Below, piece by piece: positions 25,512-34,319 of a stretch of 64,000 nucleotides of DNA (its first letter is position 1; each line of letters opens with the position of its first letter). Below the pieces are notes generated by a model. It made no database searches, was not told the DNA's origin, and saw only the letters and a program-made list of their open reading frames with translations. The DNA is taken from the NCBI RefSeq assembly GCF_030546645.1, contig NZ_JAUOTO010000001.1, positions 186,001 to 250,000 of the forward strand, in the 5' to 3' direction. Position numbers and translations under genes: made by a program. This DNA comes from Flavitalea plasmicola. Its GTDB lineage: Bacteria; Bacteroidota; Bacteroidia; Chitinophagales; Chitinophagaceae.

Positions 25512-27719
25512 TTAAAATTGTTTTAAATAAGAGATCTTGGTGATCATCTGGCGATCGGTTGTTTTCACCGCCTGCGATGCAGTATTGTTATTAAAAACGA
25601 TATATAAATAGGAAAGAGGCTTGAATTCCCAGGAGAAACGGGCATTCCAGCTTACGGAATGGGTAACGCTTGATTGCTGGAAAAGACCTGACAACTGCAG
25701 CCGGGGATTCAACGCAATACGACCTTCGACGGTGTAAAGCATTACGTCTGTTGTGGCGCCGTTGACACCCACTTTCTTTAATTTCCCTGCTTCAACATTC
25801 GGTGAGATAAAGAAATAAGGACTGGGTGCAAAACTTACGGCAGCCGTGAGCGAATGATAGCTGCCATCATAGTACTGGCCCAGGTTGCCCGTGAGGGTGG
25901 CGGATACCTTTTTCGATTGGTCGCTGCTGAGGGATATTTTATGCCGGATATAATTGTAGTCGCCTTTAGGGATGGTGACGCCCAATGGAACAAAGTCATT
26001 TTCCAGGTGCTGCCGGGTGAAGATAATATACCAGGAAACGATGCCTCCATTCTGCAGCTGGAACCACAAAGGGGTGAAATTGACGTACCTGTCGGTGAGC
26101 TGAAAGTTGGTGGCATTGTGATACATGGTGTAAGAGATGCCGGGATTGTAAGATCTGATAAATGCCGGAAGCCATTTGCCTCTTTCCTGTAATATGATCC
26201 CGGGATCGGTGACCAGCGTATTGCCGCGGGCTATAAAACCCATTTGGGGATCGTATCGTTGGGTTACCACCGACTGTGTCCACCAGGCGATCCATTTGTT
26301 CGAATTGTACAGCAGCTGTGAGGCGGCTGCATAGCCGTTGTGGTTTTTAAGATCGGACGTGGACGAGCCCATAATGCTCAAGGATAAGCTTTGGGAAAAG
26401 CGGAAGAACCCGTCGATCGTGCCTGTAAAGTTCCTGGCCCCGGGGATCTTACCCCTGCCGTCTTCGGCTTTGTATGAAAGCAGCGTGCCGATCCGGTGTT
26501 GCTTTCCGAGATTCCGGGAATACCTGCCGACGAAGAAATTGGCTGGAGTGGTGTTGCTATTGCCTTCCTGCCTGACAAAGAGCGCTCCTGCATTGCTTTT
26601 GTCAGATCGGTAGACAAGCCTGGCGCCGGCGTCGATATTCAAGGGATTGCCGTTGGGGTCCAGGCCGATGGCCCTGCTGAAGAAGGGTTGGATCCTGGTG
26701 GAATAATCGGCCTGGTTGTTGGACAGCGGGTCTACACCCACACTGAACAGACCCGTGTTTTCCAGGAAGAACTGTCGTCTTTCCGGGAAGAAGACGGAGA
26801 ACCGGTTGATATTATTTACCTGGCGGTCCACGTCAGCCTGAGCGAAGTCAGTATTGAACGTAAGGTCCAACAGCGTGTTGGGATTGATGACCCATTTTAC
26901 ATCACCTCCGGGTTTGACCGTGTTCTTCCTGTACACGGACCTGGTATTTTCCCTGGTCTCATTATACGCGTAGAGCATATAGGGCTGCACCCGGATATTG
27001 GTGGATGGCCTGGGGGCTTTAAGATTGACCAGCTTGCCGGCATATGCCATGCGAAGGCCCCCATAGGCTCTCGGGAAAGCGGGCCAGTTCGAGAATTCAT
27101 TGATCGTCCTTGCGATCCTCCCGAAGCTGATGCCCCATATCTGCGACGAATCTGTTCCTTTCTTATAACGCAGGGTTTTCCACGGTACGGCCGCTTCTGC
27201 GATCCAGGCGGTGTCCGTCCGTTGCGTCCGCACCAGCCAGAGGCCGTCCCAGTCTGCGTCATAGTAATTGTCGTCAAAGGAAAGGAGGTCTCTTTGTACC
27301 CCGTACGGATTGATGCCGAACATGACGGCATTCCGTTCGTCATTATATCCATCTATCGCAAAGGCGAAGAAATCGGCGTTGCCCGCCACATAATCCCTTT
27401 TAAAGTTCAATGCCCTGTATCTGGCCTTGCCGATCGTGTCATAGCAAATGGCGGCCACATACAAATAATCCTTGTTGTACAGCAGCTTGACGACAGTTCT
27501 GTTTTTTGCCGGGGCGCCCTGATGCGGGTCTGTTTGTATGAAATCACTGATAGGCGTCGCCAGCATCCATTCTGGCTCTTCCAGCCGTCCGTCGATCTTT
27601 AAACTGCCTGCTATGTTCGTTGCTTCCAGCTTCTTTTTGATGCTATCCGGAGGAAAGATGTCCTGGCATAGAGCGGAAAGCCCGGATAGCAGAAGCAGTA
27701 TGATAGTTAACTTTTTCAT
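25512..27719 (-). CDS. DUF5916 outer-membrane protein with CBM9-like domain
   Basis: A 735-residue exported protein: signal peptide (residues 1-19, ending SALCQ), then a carbohydrate-binding family 9-like domain (about 30-220, KIDGRLEEPEWMLATPISDF, then VKLLYNKDYLYVAAICYD), then a DUF5916 beta-barrel rich in aromatic strands to the C-terminus (FFLENTGLFSVG in the linker). Family members sit in the outer membrane; function unknown, perhaps glycan binding or uptake. ATG 27719 gives a proper signal peptide; longer starts fall in the upstream gene. It lies 7 bases after the NTF2-like gene. Confidence 0.85.
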   Translation of the reverse strand: MKKLTIILLLLSGLSALCQDIFPPDSIKKKLEATNIAGSLKIDGRLEEPEWMLATPISDFIQTDPHQGAPAKNRTVVKLLYNKDYLYVAAICYDTIGKARYRALNFKRDYVAGNADFFAFAIDGYNDERNAVMFGINPYGVQRDLLSFDDNYYDADWDGLWLVRTQRTDTAWIAEAAVPWKTLRYKKGTDSSQIWGISFGRIARTINEFSNWPAFPRAYGGLRMAYAGKLVNLKAPRPSTNIRVQPYMLYAYNETRENTRSVYRKNTVKPGGDVKWVINPNTLLDLTFNTDFAQADVDRQVNNINRFSVFFPERRQFFLENTGLFSVGVDPLSNNQADYSTRIQPFFSRAIGLDPNGNPLNIDAGARLVYRSDKSNAGALFVRQEGNSNTTPANFFVGRYSRNLGKQHRIGTLLSYKAEDGRGKIPGARNFTGTIDGFFRFSQSLSLSIMGSSTSDLKNHNGYAAASQLLYNSNKWIAWWTQSVVTQRYDPQMGFIARGNTLVTDPGIILQERGKWLPAFIRSYNPGISYTMYHNATNFQLTDRYVNFTPLWFQLQNGGIVSWYIIFTRQHLENDFVPLGVTIPKGDYNYIRHKISLSSDQSKKVSATLTGNLGQYYDGSYHSLTAAVSFAPSPYFFISPNVEAGKLKKVGVNGATTDVMLYTVEGRIALNPRLQLSGLFQQSSVTHSVSWNARFSWEFKPLSYLYIVFNNNTASQAVKTTDRQMITKISYLKQF

Positions 27720-27726
27720 GATTGAA

Positions 27727-28191
27727 CTATTGTTTGTTTCGATCGCTGCTGAAAGAATCCCTGAACATTTTCCAGCCTTCAGGCGTCTTCTTCCACAATA
27801 CGAGGTATTTACCATTATCGAATAGTTTGTTGTTGGCATCGAACGATTGCCAGAAACCAATTTCTGTGACGTATTCTTTTCCATCACCGAATACGTCGAT
27901 GGTTATGAACTTACCATTTCTGAGACCTATCTGATGATAGGCCGTCCTGAAGAAATCAAGCGGCGCCCCATCACCGCACAAGGCCTGTTCATTAGGCGCC
28001 ATGATCCAGCAATCTTTTGCATAGCGGCCGATGAAGATGGAGGAATCCCCTTTAGCGAATGCCTGGAAATAGATGTCATTGCTTTTTGCGATGGCGATCT
28101 TTGCCTCTTCCAGGCCGGACTGTTGAGCGGAGGTGCTGCCATATAGTGAGAAGAATATCATGGCGGCGACGAGATACTTTTTCTGTTTCAT
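27727..28191 (-). CDS. Exported NTF2-like (DUF4440) protein
   Basis: A 154-residue protein with a signal peptide (residues 1-22, ending STSAQ), then an NTF2-fold domain of the DUF4440/SnoaL-like type: AKSNDIYFQAFAKGDSSIFIGRYAKDCWIMAPNEQ and the block GYWLVLWKKTPEGWKMFRDSF-like near the end. The function is unknown. It sits 71 bases after a second NTF2-like gene and 7 bases before the DUF5916 gene, within one leftward operon that begins with the PEP-mutase-like gene. Confidence 0.8.
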   Translation of the reverse strand: MKQKKYLVAAMIFFSLYGSTSAQQSGLEEAKIAIAKSNDIYFQAFAKGDSSIFIGRYAKDCWIMAPNEQALCGDGAPLDFFRTAYHQIGLRNGKFITIDVFGDGKEYVTEIGFWQSFDANNKLFDNGKYLVLWKKTPEGWKMFRDSFSSDRNKQ

Positions 28192-28262
28192 TTTTTTGTT
28201 TTTAAGACGACCTGGTTTTTTATTGCCAGGCCGTTGTTATAGGTGTGGATGAGAATCATGCG

Positions 28263-28643
28263 CTAGACGGTCAGACCTGTCTCTGCCCCGAAGGCATGGT
28301 CTATGACGATCTTCCAGGTGCCATCCGGCTGTTGTCGCATTACTTCGATGCCTTTGGCACTAATTTTTACATCAGCGCCGTCCGTAATATTCCATTCGGA
28401 CCTGCCTACGGCTATATCGCCCGTCTGCAGACAATAAACGGTCTTGATCTCCATTTTCCCTTTGATGGATAGAATGGCTTTTACGGCCTCCTGGAATTTT
28501 TCTGTTCCCGACACTGTCATACCGGGTTCGGGCACGATGATGCCCGCGCTGTCATACATGCTCATGACGGTAGCTATGTCTCCGGTGTTGAATGCTGCTG
28601 CAAGCGTAGCATGCGCGTCTTCGGCTCTTTTTGGTAGGTTCAT
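28263..28643 (-). CDS. NTF2-like (DUF4440) protein
   Basis: A 126-residue soluble NTF2-fold protein of the DUF4440/SnoaL-like type. ALAAAFNTGDIATVMSMYDSAGIIVPEPG-like N-terminus and the end GTWKIVIDHAFG fit the family. No catalytic role can be assigned. It lies 32 bases after the PEP-mutase-like gene and before a second, exported NTF2-like protein, so the operon holds two proteins of the same fold, one cytoplasmic and one exported. Confidence 0.82.
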   Translation of the reverse strand: MNLPKRAEDAHATLAAAFNTGDIATVMSMYDSAGIIVPEPGMTVSGTEKFQEAVKAILSIKGKMEIKTVYCLQTGDIAVGRSEWNITDGADVKISAKGIEVMRQQPDGTWKIVIDHAFGAETGLTV

Positions 28644-28675
28644 TTTATTTTATTTTTATGATGATGATAATGATA

Positions 28676-29416
28676 CTAGTAGCTCAAAATGTTCCCTACG
28701 TTCTCGTAGGCTTTATTAAATGCGAGGGGCCCCAGGCTGAGACGCGCCACGCCCAATCGACGCAGGGTGTCAATGTCGGGGAGATCGGGCATTGCCATTA
28801 CGTTCAGGGGAAAGGAGGTGCTGTTTACCACGGCAGTGATATCATTTTCAGCCGAGATACAGGGAAGGAAGATCCCGTCTGCGCCGGTGTCTTCGTAGAC
28901 CTTTAGCCTCCGGAAAGTCTCCTGTAGCTTATTGTCGACGTTCAGGATAAATGTATCGCAGCGGATATTGATAAAAAGGTCGATGCCCTCTGCCGTCAGC
29001 TTGTTTTTGAGATAGGAGATCGTGTTTGCGAATTGTTTGGCATCTTTTAATCTGCGGGTATGCTCCGTGATGACGGAGTCCTCGATGTTGATGCCGGCGA
29101 TGCCGAGATCGGTCAGCTGCCGGATATTTTGATAGATCTCCTCATTGGATGAGCCATAACCCATCTCTATGTCCACCGAGACAGGGACCTGGACGGCCGC
29201 CATTATGCGCCGGACGACGAAGAGATGGTCGGCAAAGGGCATTTCTTCCCCGTCCCCGTAGCCGAGGCTGCCTGCAACGGCGGCACTTGAGGTGCCGATG
29301 GCGGCAAATCCTTTTTCCTGGAAGATGCGGGCGCTTTTTGCGTCCCAGGCATTGGGCAGCACGAATAAGCCGGCTGCGGTATGCAAATCTTTGAATGATT
29401 GAAATTTTGATGACAT
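28676..29416 (-). CDS. Isocitrate lyase / PEP mutase-family enzyme
   Basis: A 246-residue TIM-barrel protein of the PEP mutase/isocitrate lyase superfamily. Visible signatures are LFVLPNAWDAKSARIFQEKGF, SVDIEMGYGSSNEEI (the metal-binding Asp/Glu region) and GINIEDSV. The usual KKCGH catalytic motif of true isocitrate lyase is absent, so this is one of the generic C-C or P-C bond-cleaving members without a known substrate. It has its own promoter with a 25-base palindrome and probably leads the operon 29416-25230. A paralogue is at 43404. Confidence 0.85.
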   Translation of the reverse strand: MSSKFQSFKDLHTAAGLFVLPNAWDAKSARIFQEKGFAAIGTSSAAVAGSLGYGDGEEMPFADHLFVVRRIMAAVQVPVSVDIEMGYGSSNEEIYQNIRQLTDLGIAGINIEDSVITEHTRRLKDAKQFANTISYLKNKLTAEGIDLFINIRCDTFILNVDNKLQETFRRLKVYEDTGADGIFLPCISAENDITAVVNSTSFPLNVMAMPDLPDIDTLRRLGVARLSLGPLAFNKAYENVGNILSY

Positions 29417-29425
29417 GAGCTTTTA

Positions 29426-29450
29426 TTTGTCACAAAACTATTGTGACAAA
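29426..29450. promoter_or_regulatory. Perfect 10-bp inverted repeat over the PEP-mutase promoter
   Basis: TTTGTCACAA (29426-29435) and TTGTGACAAA (29441-29450) are exact complements with a 5-base centre. On the minus strand TAGTTTTG (29440-29433) fits the Bacteroidota -7 box TAnnTTTG and lies in the centre of the dyad, 17 bases before the ATG at 29416. This has the form of a repressor operator for the leftward operon. The regulator is not identified. Confidence 0.65.
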
Positions 29451-29484
29451 AGGCCCTGAAATTGTACAAAACGGAACAACTTAA

Positions 29485-31005
29485 TTATGGGAGAGGGCTT
29501 GTGACACGGGGTAAGCACTTTACCTGGGGCTTTAACCTTTTTTTATTTTCCTCCACCAGGTCCAAAGCCTTAGCCAGGTCCGGATCATTGCTTTTCACCG
29601 CATCTTCCGGCGAATAGGCTACAGGGTAATCCGGCATGAGACCTCTTCCGCCGGGGGGCGAAGGAGCCATGGATATCACCCGCAACCAGGGGAAGTCTAT
29701 TACGATATGGCTGTTGGGAAGTGTCAGCTGCTGCATGGAGAAGCCGTTGCACCCTTCCTCCGTGCCGGCTGTCTCCCTGCCGATGAATACGACGTCCTTA
29801 CGCTGCGCTTTTAATGCAGTGGTAAACAAGGCAGCCGAGGAAAAGGTAGCTCCGTCTATGAGGACGTACAGCTTGCCTTTAAACCTGTCGCGGATGGCAA
29901 CCGGGTTGGGACCGTAGGGCCGGCAAAATTCCGGGCGGACGTCCATGTGCCAGGTGTTGCCGATGTGCGCCCCCGGCACGCAGGTACTTTTGAAGCTCAC
30001 CGTCTTTTCCGGATCGAAGTATGCGATCTGGCTGTTGGTGGATGGATCGGCTATGCGCGAGCTAAGGTCTCTTATCATCGCGAATGAAGTATCCGCAAGA
30101 TATGATAAGAGCCTGGTGACAATGCGAATGTCGCCGCCGCCGTTGTGCCGCATGTCCAGGATGAGGTTGCCGGACCTTTTTTGGGCCACTTGTGCAAAGA
30201 GCTTCCCGTAAGTGACCGTATCCTCATATGCCAGCCCTTTGACCTCGAACAGGACGGTGCTGCTGTCCTTTGAAAAATATAGACCCAGCTCATCTTTGTT
30301 CCAGGCCTTGTCCCAGGAGGCGTATTTGTCCACAGGTGTGTTGGTGATGGTCACGGTGTCGGTGCTGTCCAGCACGATGGTTTTGACCAGCCCCTTATCG
30401 GAACGGGCTGCAACCCTATAGGGGGTGCTCCATTTATAATGCATGTTACAGACATCATCAAATCCGTCATATTCGGAGAGGTACAGCTCTTTGAAAGAAG
30501 CCACATGACCATCGCCGCAGTACAGGGAATAGCCGTTTCGGATCACATCGGCGACAGGCGTATCATTGATGCTGAGGATCTCATCGCCTGTGGCCAGCTT
30601 ATTCGTTTTGCGCGTGGTCACCCAGGCCCTTTCACCGTGGACCAGCACCTCAAAGGGCAGATGAGACGTCTTTATGCCTGTAGGTGGGTGATGGTTTGCG
30701 GAGTGCCTCAGCTGCGTATGCCCACAGCCAAGGGTACAAAGGAAGGGATATATGCGGGAGATGAATTCACCCTCATACATCGGTTCGTCAATGGCCGCCA
30801 GGGCGGTATTATAGGCATCGTGTATACTGTCCGGCGAAGCATAGAGGCCATAGCCCGGATGCAGTTCTTTTACAGCCGACCAGAGGATGCCGAGGTCGGC
30901 TTTCATCTCTTTCACCGATAATTTTCCTTCGTCTTTATGCGCACGGTCGCAGCTGAGAAATAGGAAAATTATAACAATCAGGGGTACGGGCAGGTATTTA
31001 CGCAT
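29485..31005 (-). CDS. S41-family peptidase, lipoprotein
   Basis: A 506-residue exported protease of the tail-specific (S41) family. The signal ends with a lipobox (FLFLSC, Cys about residue 19). A PDZ-like part includes LATGDEILSINDTPVADVI. The catalytic domain has RSGNLILDMRHNGGGDI and the nucleophile Ser in GATFSSAALFTTAL, followed by GRETAGTEEGCNG. It is thought to act in the periplasm or at the cell surface on unknown substrates. The gene stands 68 bases upstream of the PEP-mutase operon on the same strand, but the operator between suggests independent control. Confidence 0.85.
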   Translation of the reverse strand: MRKYLPVPLIVIIFLFLSCDRAHKDEGKLSVKEMKADLGILWSAVKELHPGYGLYASPDSIHDAYNTALAAIDEPMYEGEFISRIYPFLCTLGCGHTQLRHSANHHPPTGIKTSHLPFEVLVHGERAWVTTRKTNKLATGDEILSINDTPVADVIRNGYSLYCGDGHVASFKELYLSEYDGFDDVCNMHYKWSTPYRVAARSDKGLVKTIVLDSTDTVTITNTPVDKYASWDKAWNKDELGLYFSKDSSTVLFEVKGLAYEDTVTYGKLFAQVAQKRSGNLILDMRHNGGGDIRIVTRLLSYLADTSFAMIRDLSSRIADPSTNSQIAYFDPEKTVSFKSTCVPGAHIGNTWHMDVRPEFCRPYGPNPVAIRDRFKGKLYVLIDGATFSSAALFTTALKAQRKDVVFIGRETAGTEEGCNGFSMQQLTLPNSHIVIDFPWLRVISMAPSPPGGRGLMPDYPVAYSPEDAVKSNDPDLAKALDLVEENKKRLKPQVKCLPRVTSPLP

Positions 31006-31045
31006 GGAAAGGGTTTTCGTTCTTTGGTCGTGTTGGGCTGGTAAT

Positions 31046-32035
31046 TCACGCGAACGCGCGGTTATACCTGTTCCGATACTGCATGGGAGAAAGGCCGGTG
31101 ACTTTCTTGAAGATCACCCTGAATGCTTTCGGGTCGGAGTAACCCACTTTATCCATGGCTTCATTCACCCCCAGCCGGGAGGTTTCCAGGCTTTTTTTCA
31201 CCGCCTCCATTTTTACCCGCTGAATATATTCCATCACCGAATTGCCCGTCGCCTTTTTAAAGCGGCGTTCCAGGTTCCTGCGGCCCAGCGCCAGCATGGA
31301 AGCCAGCTCGTCTACAGATATCTTGGAATGAATGTTCTTTTCGATGTACTCCTGGGCGGTCCTGATGACCTCGTCCTCGTGGTCTTTTTGCCCGCTGAAG
31401 ATGATGAAAGGAGATTGGCTGCTGCGCTGGAAGTCGATCTGGAAACCTTTGGAGCAGGTGACGGCTATATCGGGGCCGGCGAACTTTTCCACCAGGTAGA
31501 GTACGAGGTTGAGCCAGGAATAAGCGCCACCGCTGGTGTAAAGGTTATGCTCATCCGTTATGATCTTGTCCTCCACGAGGTGGACGGAGGGGAACATCTT
31601 CCGGAACGCTTCGGCGAACTCCCAATGCGTGGTGCAACTCCTTCCGTCCAGCAGGCCCGTGCCTGCCAGCAAAAAGGCGCCGATACAGAGAGAGGCGACG
31701 GCGGCTCCCTTGTTATGTTGGCGGATGATCCAGGAAAGCAATGGCTGGTTGTCTTGCAGGATCTTTTCCTTGTCACCATGAACAGAGGGGATGATGATGA
31801 GGTCTGTGTGGTCGATGTCCTCAATGAGCGCTTCGGGCCGGACGGAGAACAATCCGTTCTTCATATAGGTCTCTGACCTGAGTCCCACCAGCTGGACGGC
31901 GAAAAGCGGCGAACGGCCAGCCTCTTCAAGGTAGCCGTTTACTCTTAACAGGATCTGTTGGGTACCTTCGATATTGGTCATGCTGCAATCGCCATCCGGC
32001 ACTACGATAGAAACGTGTTTGGTAGTCGGTCTCAT
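31046..32035 (-). CDS. GlxA-type transcriptional regulator (DJ-1/PfpI plus AraC)
   Basis: A 329-residue regulator: DJ-1/PfpI-like domain (about residues 5-190) with the conserved nucleophile-elbow Cys in VASLCIGAFLLAGTGLLDG, and a C-terminal double helix-turn-helix (about 220-325; DELASMLALGRRNLERRFKKATG and MDKVGYSDPKAFRVIFKKVTGLSP). A near-copy of this design lies at 34831. TAATTTTA, one base off the -7 consensus, lies 5 bases before the ATG on the minus strand. The target genes are unknown; the S41 gene follows on the same strand. Confidence 0.9.
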   Translation of the reverse strand: MRPTTKHVSIVVPDGDCSMTNIEGTQQILLRVNGYLEEAGRSPLFAVQLVGLRSETYMKNGLFSVRPEALIEDIDHTDLIIIPSVHGDKEKILQDNQPLLSWIIRQHNKGAAVASLCIGAFLLAGTGLLDGRSCTTHWEFAEAFRKMFPSVHLVEDKIITDEHNLYTSGGAYSWLNLVLYLVEKFAGPDIAVTCSKGFQIDFQRSSQSPFIIFSGQKDHEDEVIRTAQEYIEKNIHSKISVDELASMLALGRRNLERRFKKATGNSVMEYIQRVKMEAVKKSLETSRLGVNEAMDKVGYSDPKAFRVIFKKVTGLSPMQYRNRYNRAFA

Positions 32036-32052
32036 GCCCTAAAATTAGTGCT

Positions 32053-32640
32053 TTATTTAACTAATTTATTCTGCTTTGTAATATCTTCCAGTTCGGCGGC
32101 AACAAACCCCATTTCTTTCAATACGCCGGTAATAAAATCAGTCTTGCCGGCCACATATGCGTCGATATCGTCGGGATATTCTTTTGCCAGGTTTTTTTTG
32201 AGCTCGCCGTATGCTTTGGCTTTAGCGGGATGGCTGCGCAGGTAATTGCGAAAGGCAAGATGATTCTTCAGGCTGATGTTGTTGGCCGTACAAACATAGA
32301 GGTGATGTGCCGGCCAGGTACGGGATGATCCGTCGATGGGTGTGCGGGACGATTTCCGTTTAAAGGCTTCCCTGCCTGTAATGCCCATGTCGCCGGCATG
32401 CTCATAGCCCAGGTCCTGAAGCACTGCAATGACCGGCTTAAGCAGTGCACTATCTTCGATGATCAGGTCGATGTCTATGACAGGCTTGGCAGGGAGCCCT
32501 TCGACGGAGGTGCTGCCTACATGCTGTACGGCGGCGACATAGCTACCCAGGCGGGATTGATACACGGATTGCAGTTGGGCAAAGGCCAATGGCCAGCCGG
32601 ATGAGTATTCCTCAATGACTATATGATGGTGCTGCAGCAT
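32053..32640 (-). CDS. GrpB family protein (nucleotidyltransferase fold)
   Basis: A 195-residue GrpB/UPF0157 protein. The core VQHVGSTSVEGLPAKPVIDIDLII (about residues 35-58) holds the G-S-T and D-x-D of a nucleotidyltransferase fold, and HHLYVCTANNISLKNHLAFRNYLRSHP is the usual C-terminal part. Many family members are of unknown function. The ATG at 32640 matches the family start; a longer frame to 32754 adds unrelated residues. It lies 17 bases upstream of the GlxA gene on the same strand. Confidence 0.85.
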   Translation of the reverse strand: MLQHHHIVIEEYSSGWPLAFAQLQSVYQSRLGSYVAAVQHVGSTSVEGLPAKPVIDIDLIIEDSALLKPVIAVLQDLGYEHAGDMGITGREAFKRKSSRTPIDGSSRTWPAHHLYVCTANNISLKNHLAFRNYLRSHPAKAKAYGELKKNLAKEYPDDIDAYVAGKTDFITGVLKEMGFVAAELEDITKQNKLVK

Positions 32641-32749
32641 ATGTATTAATTCATCATCTAAATAAATGCCATAGATACAAATTGTTGAAAAACAATCATT
32701 TTTGATTTTAAGGCGCCACAAAAACTGACCGTTTTTGATACGGCCGGTG

Positions 32750-32757
32750 TACATTTG
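32750..32757 (+). promoter_or_regulatory. -7 promoter box next to the AraC start
   Basis: TACATTTG fits TAnnTTTG and ends 9 bases before the ATG at 32767. No clear TTTG lies 19-21 bases upstream, so this is a partial match. If used, the transcript would have a leader of only a few bases. Confidence 0.45.
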
Positions 32758-32766
32758 CGGATCGTC

Positions 32767-33633
32767 ATGCTTTTCCGTTTTCCTCCCATACCGGTAGATT
32801 TAAATGACCCAACTTTCCTTGCCTGGGGTAATTCCGCCTACGCCAAGCACAAGGTGGAGACCCGGGCGGGTCAGCGCACCGTGTTCCTCACGGAACATAC
32901 TGTGATCTTTGTTGTCAATGGGATCAAGCTCCTACATTTTCCTGACCAGACGATCACCGTGCGGCCGGATAGCGTCGTCCTGTTGAAAAAAGGTATTTAT
33001 GTCATGGCCGAGTACATCGAGGAAGGGCTGAGCTTCGAGGCCCTGATGATATTCTTGCCGGTGAAGGCATTAAGGGAGTTTATGAGCGGACAGCCGCTGG
33101 AAAGACCCGCGGTTGCGCAGGATGCTTCCCATTTCATCATCCCCGTCAACCACCTGCTGCAGGAGTTCAGGCAACAATACCGCGGTTATTTTGAAAGGAC
33201 CTTCCGTGGGCAGGAGCAGCTGCTGTCCCTGAAGCAGCAGGAATTGTTGTTGTTGCTGATGAGCTCCGATCACAGGCAGGAAGTGATCCGATTTATATAT
33301 TCGGCAGTAAGCGCAGCGCCGGAAGACCTGGAGTTCATCGTGCGAAATTATCTCCTGCAGCCTGTTACACTGGAAGAAATGGCCAGCCTGTCCAATCGCA
33401 GTCTTGCAGCTTTCAAAAGAGATTTTCAACGGCATTATCGAAGCGCGCCCAGGCAATGGATCAACCGGCAAAGGCTGGAGCATGCACAGATGCTTTTAAA
33501 CAATACGGACCGCCAGGTATCCGACGTTGCACTGGCATGCGGTTTTGAGAGCGTGTCGCATTTCATAAGGATCTTTAAGAAAGCGTTTGGCGCCACTCCC
33601 CAGGCGCTGCGAGCCAAAAAAGCAATTTATTGA
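32767..33633 (+). CDS. AraC-family transcriptional regulator
   Basis: A 288-residue regulator with an N-terminal cupin-like half and C-terminal helix-turn-helix pair (about residues 185-285; TLEEMASLSNRSLAAFKRDFQRHY and VSDVALACGFESVSHFIRIFKKAFGATPQALRAKK). The N-terminal half resembles that of the AraC protein at 16707 (HFPDQTITVRPDSVVLLKKG against HFADKTVRINSDEIHFLSMG), so they are paralogues. The ATG at 32767 follows the -7 box. It is followed 58 bases later by a short SDR gene that it may control. Confidence 0.87.
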   Translation: MLFRFPPIPVDLNDPTFLAWGNSAYAKHKVETRAGQRTVFLTEHTVIFVVNGIKLLHFPDQTITVRPDSVVLLKKGIYVMAEYIEEGLSFEALMIFLPVKALREFMSGQPLERPAVAQDASHFIIPVNHLLQEFRQQYRGYFERTFRGQEQLLSLKQQELLLLLMSSDHRQEVIRFIYSAVSAAPEDLEFIVRNYLLQPVTLEEMASLSNRSLAAFKRDFQRHYRSAPRQWINRQRLEHAQMLLNNTDRQVSDVALACGFESVSHFIRIFKKAFGATPQALRAKKAIY

Positions 33634-33691
33634 GCTTTTTGCGTCATGCTCTCTTGTGACACTAAGCGTAGTTTCGCCGGAAATTCATCTC

Positions 33692-34291
33692 ATGCAAATA
33701 TTGATCATCGGTGGTGACGGCACCATCGGAAGAAAAGTTGCCGCGGCCCTTGGCGTCCGGCATGACATTATTATTGCGGGCAGGAACAGCGGGGATGTGC
33801 GGGTGGACATCAGCTCTGCGGCTTCCATCGAAACGATGTTCAAAAAGCTTGGCCGGCTGGATGCCTGTATTTGTACTGCAGGTACAGGTTATTACGGGGA
33901 TTTTACCACGATGGGGGAAGCGCATGTGCTCCCCGGCGTCCAGGGCAAGCTCCTGGGACAGATGAACCTCGTCATGATCGGCAAGGACTATCTGCAGGAA
34001 GGGGGTAGCTTTACGCTGACCTCCGGTATTGCCGCAGAGATGCCCGCCCGCAACGGTACCTGCGTGGCCATGATCAATGGTGCGATCAACAGCTTTGTAT
34101 TGGGCGCTGCGCAGGAGCTGAAACAGGATAGGCGCATCAATGCTGTCAGCCCGGGGCTCGTGGAAGATTCAAAGGAACGGTATGGCCATTTGTTCCCGGG
34201 TTATGACCTTGTCCCGATGAGCAAGGTGACCAACGCTTACCTGCTGAGCGTGGAGGGGGCGGTGAATGGGAAGATCATAAAGGTGTATTAA
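33692..34291 (+). CDS. Short-chain dehydrogenase, short (about 200-residue) subfamily
   Basis: A 199-residue Rossmann-fold SDR. The cofactor loop is IIGGDGTIGRKVAAALG (about residues 4-20) and ICTAGTGYYGDF matches the NAG-type motif. Instead of the classical Tyr-x-x-x-Lys there is NGTCVAMINGAINSFVLGAAQELK, as in the short SDR subfamily that lacks it. The chemistry is uncertain. The ATG at 33692 is chosen; the longer frame into the AraC gene is not credible. It probably forms an operon with the AraC gene upstream. Confidence 0.82.
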   Translation: MQILIIGGDGTIGRKVAAALGVRHDIIIAGRNSGDVRVDISSAASIETMFKKLGRLDACICTAGTGYYGDFTTMGEAHVLPGVQGKLLGQMNLVMIGKDYLQEGGSFTLTSGIAAEMPARNGTCVAMINGAINSFVLGAAQELKQDRRINAVSPGLVEDSKERYGHLFPGYDLVPMSKVTNAYLLSVEGAVNGKIIKVY

Positions 34292-34319
34292 GATATGTTT
34301 GGGTCAGGCGTTCGCAGGT

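Noticed and set aside
26496-27602. Long plus-strand frame (368 residues) opposite the DUF5916 gene
   Set aside because: It has no start signal or known motif and mirrors codons of the clearly supported minus-strand DUF5916 gene.
30887-31876. Plus-strand frame of 329 residues opposite the GlxA gene
   Set aside because: It is antisense to the GlxA gene, which has strong DJ-1 and AraC motifs, and has no protein-like pattern of its own.
33692-34291. Loss of the Tyr-x-x-x-Lys motif as evidence of a dead SDR
   Set aside because: A known short SDR subfamily naturally lacks the classical motif, so absence is not decay.
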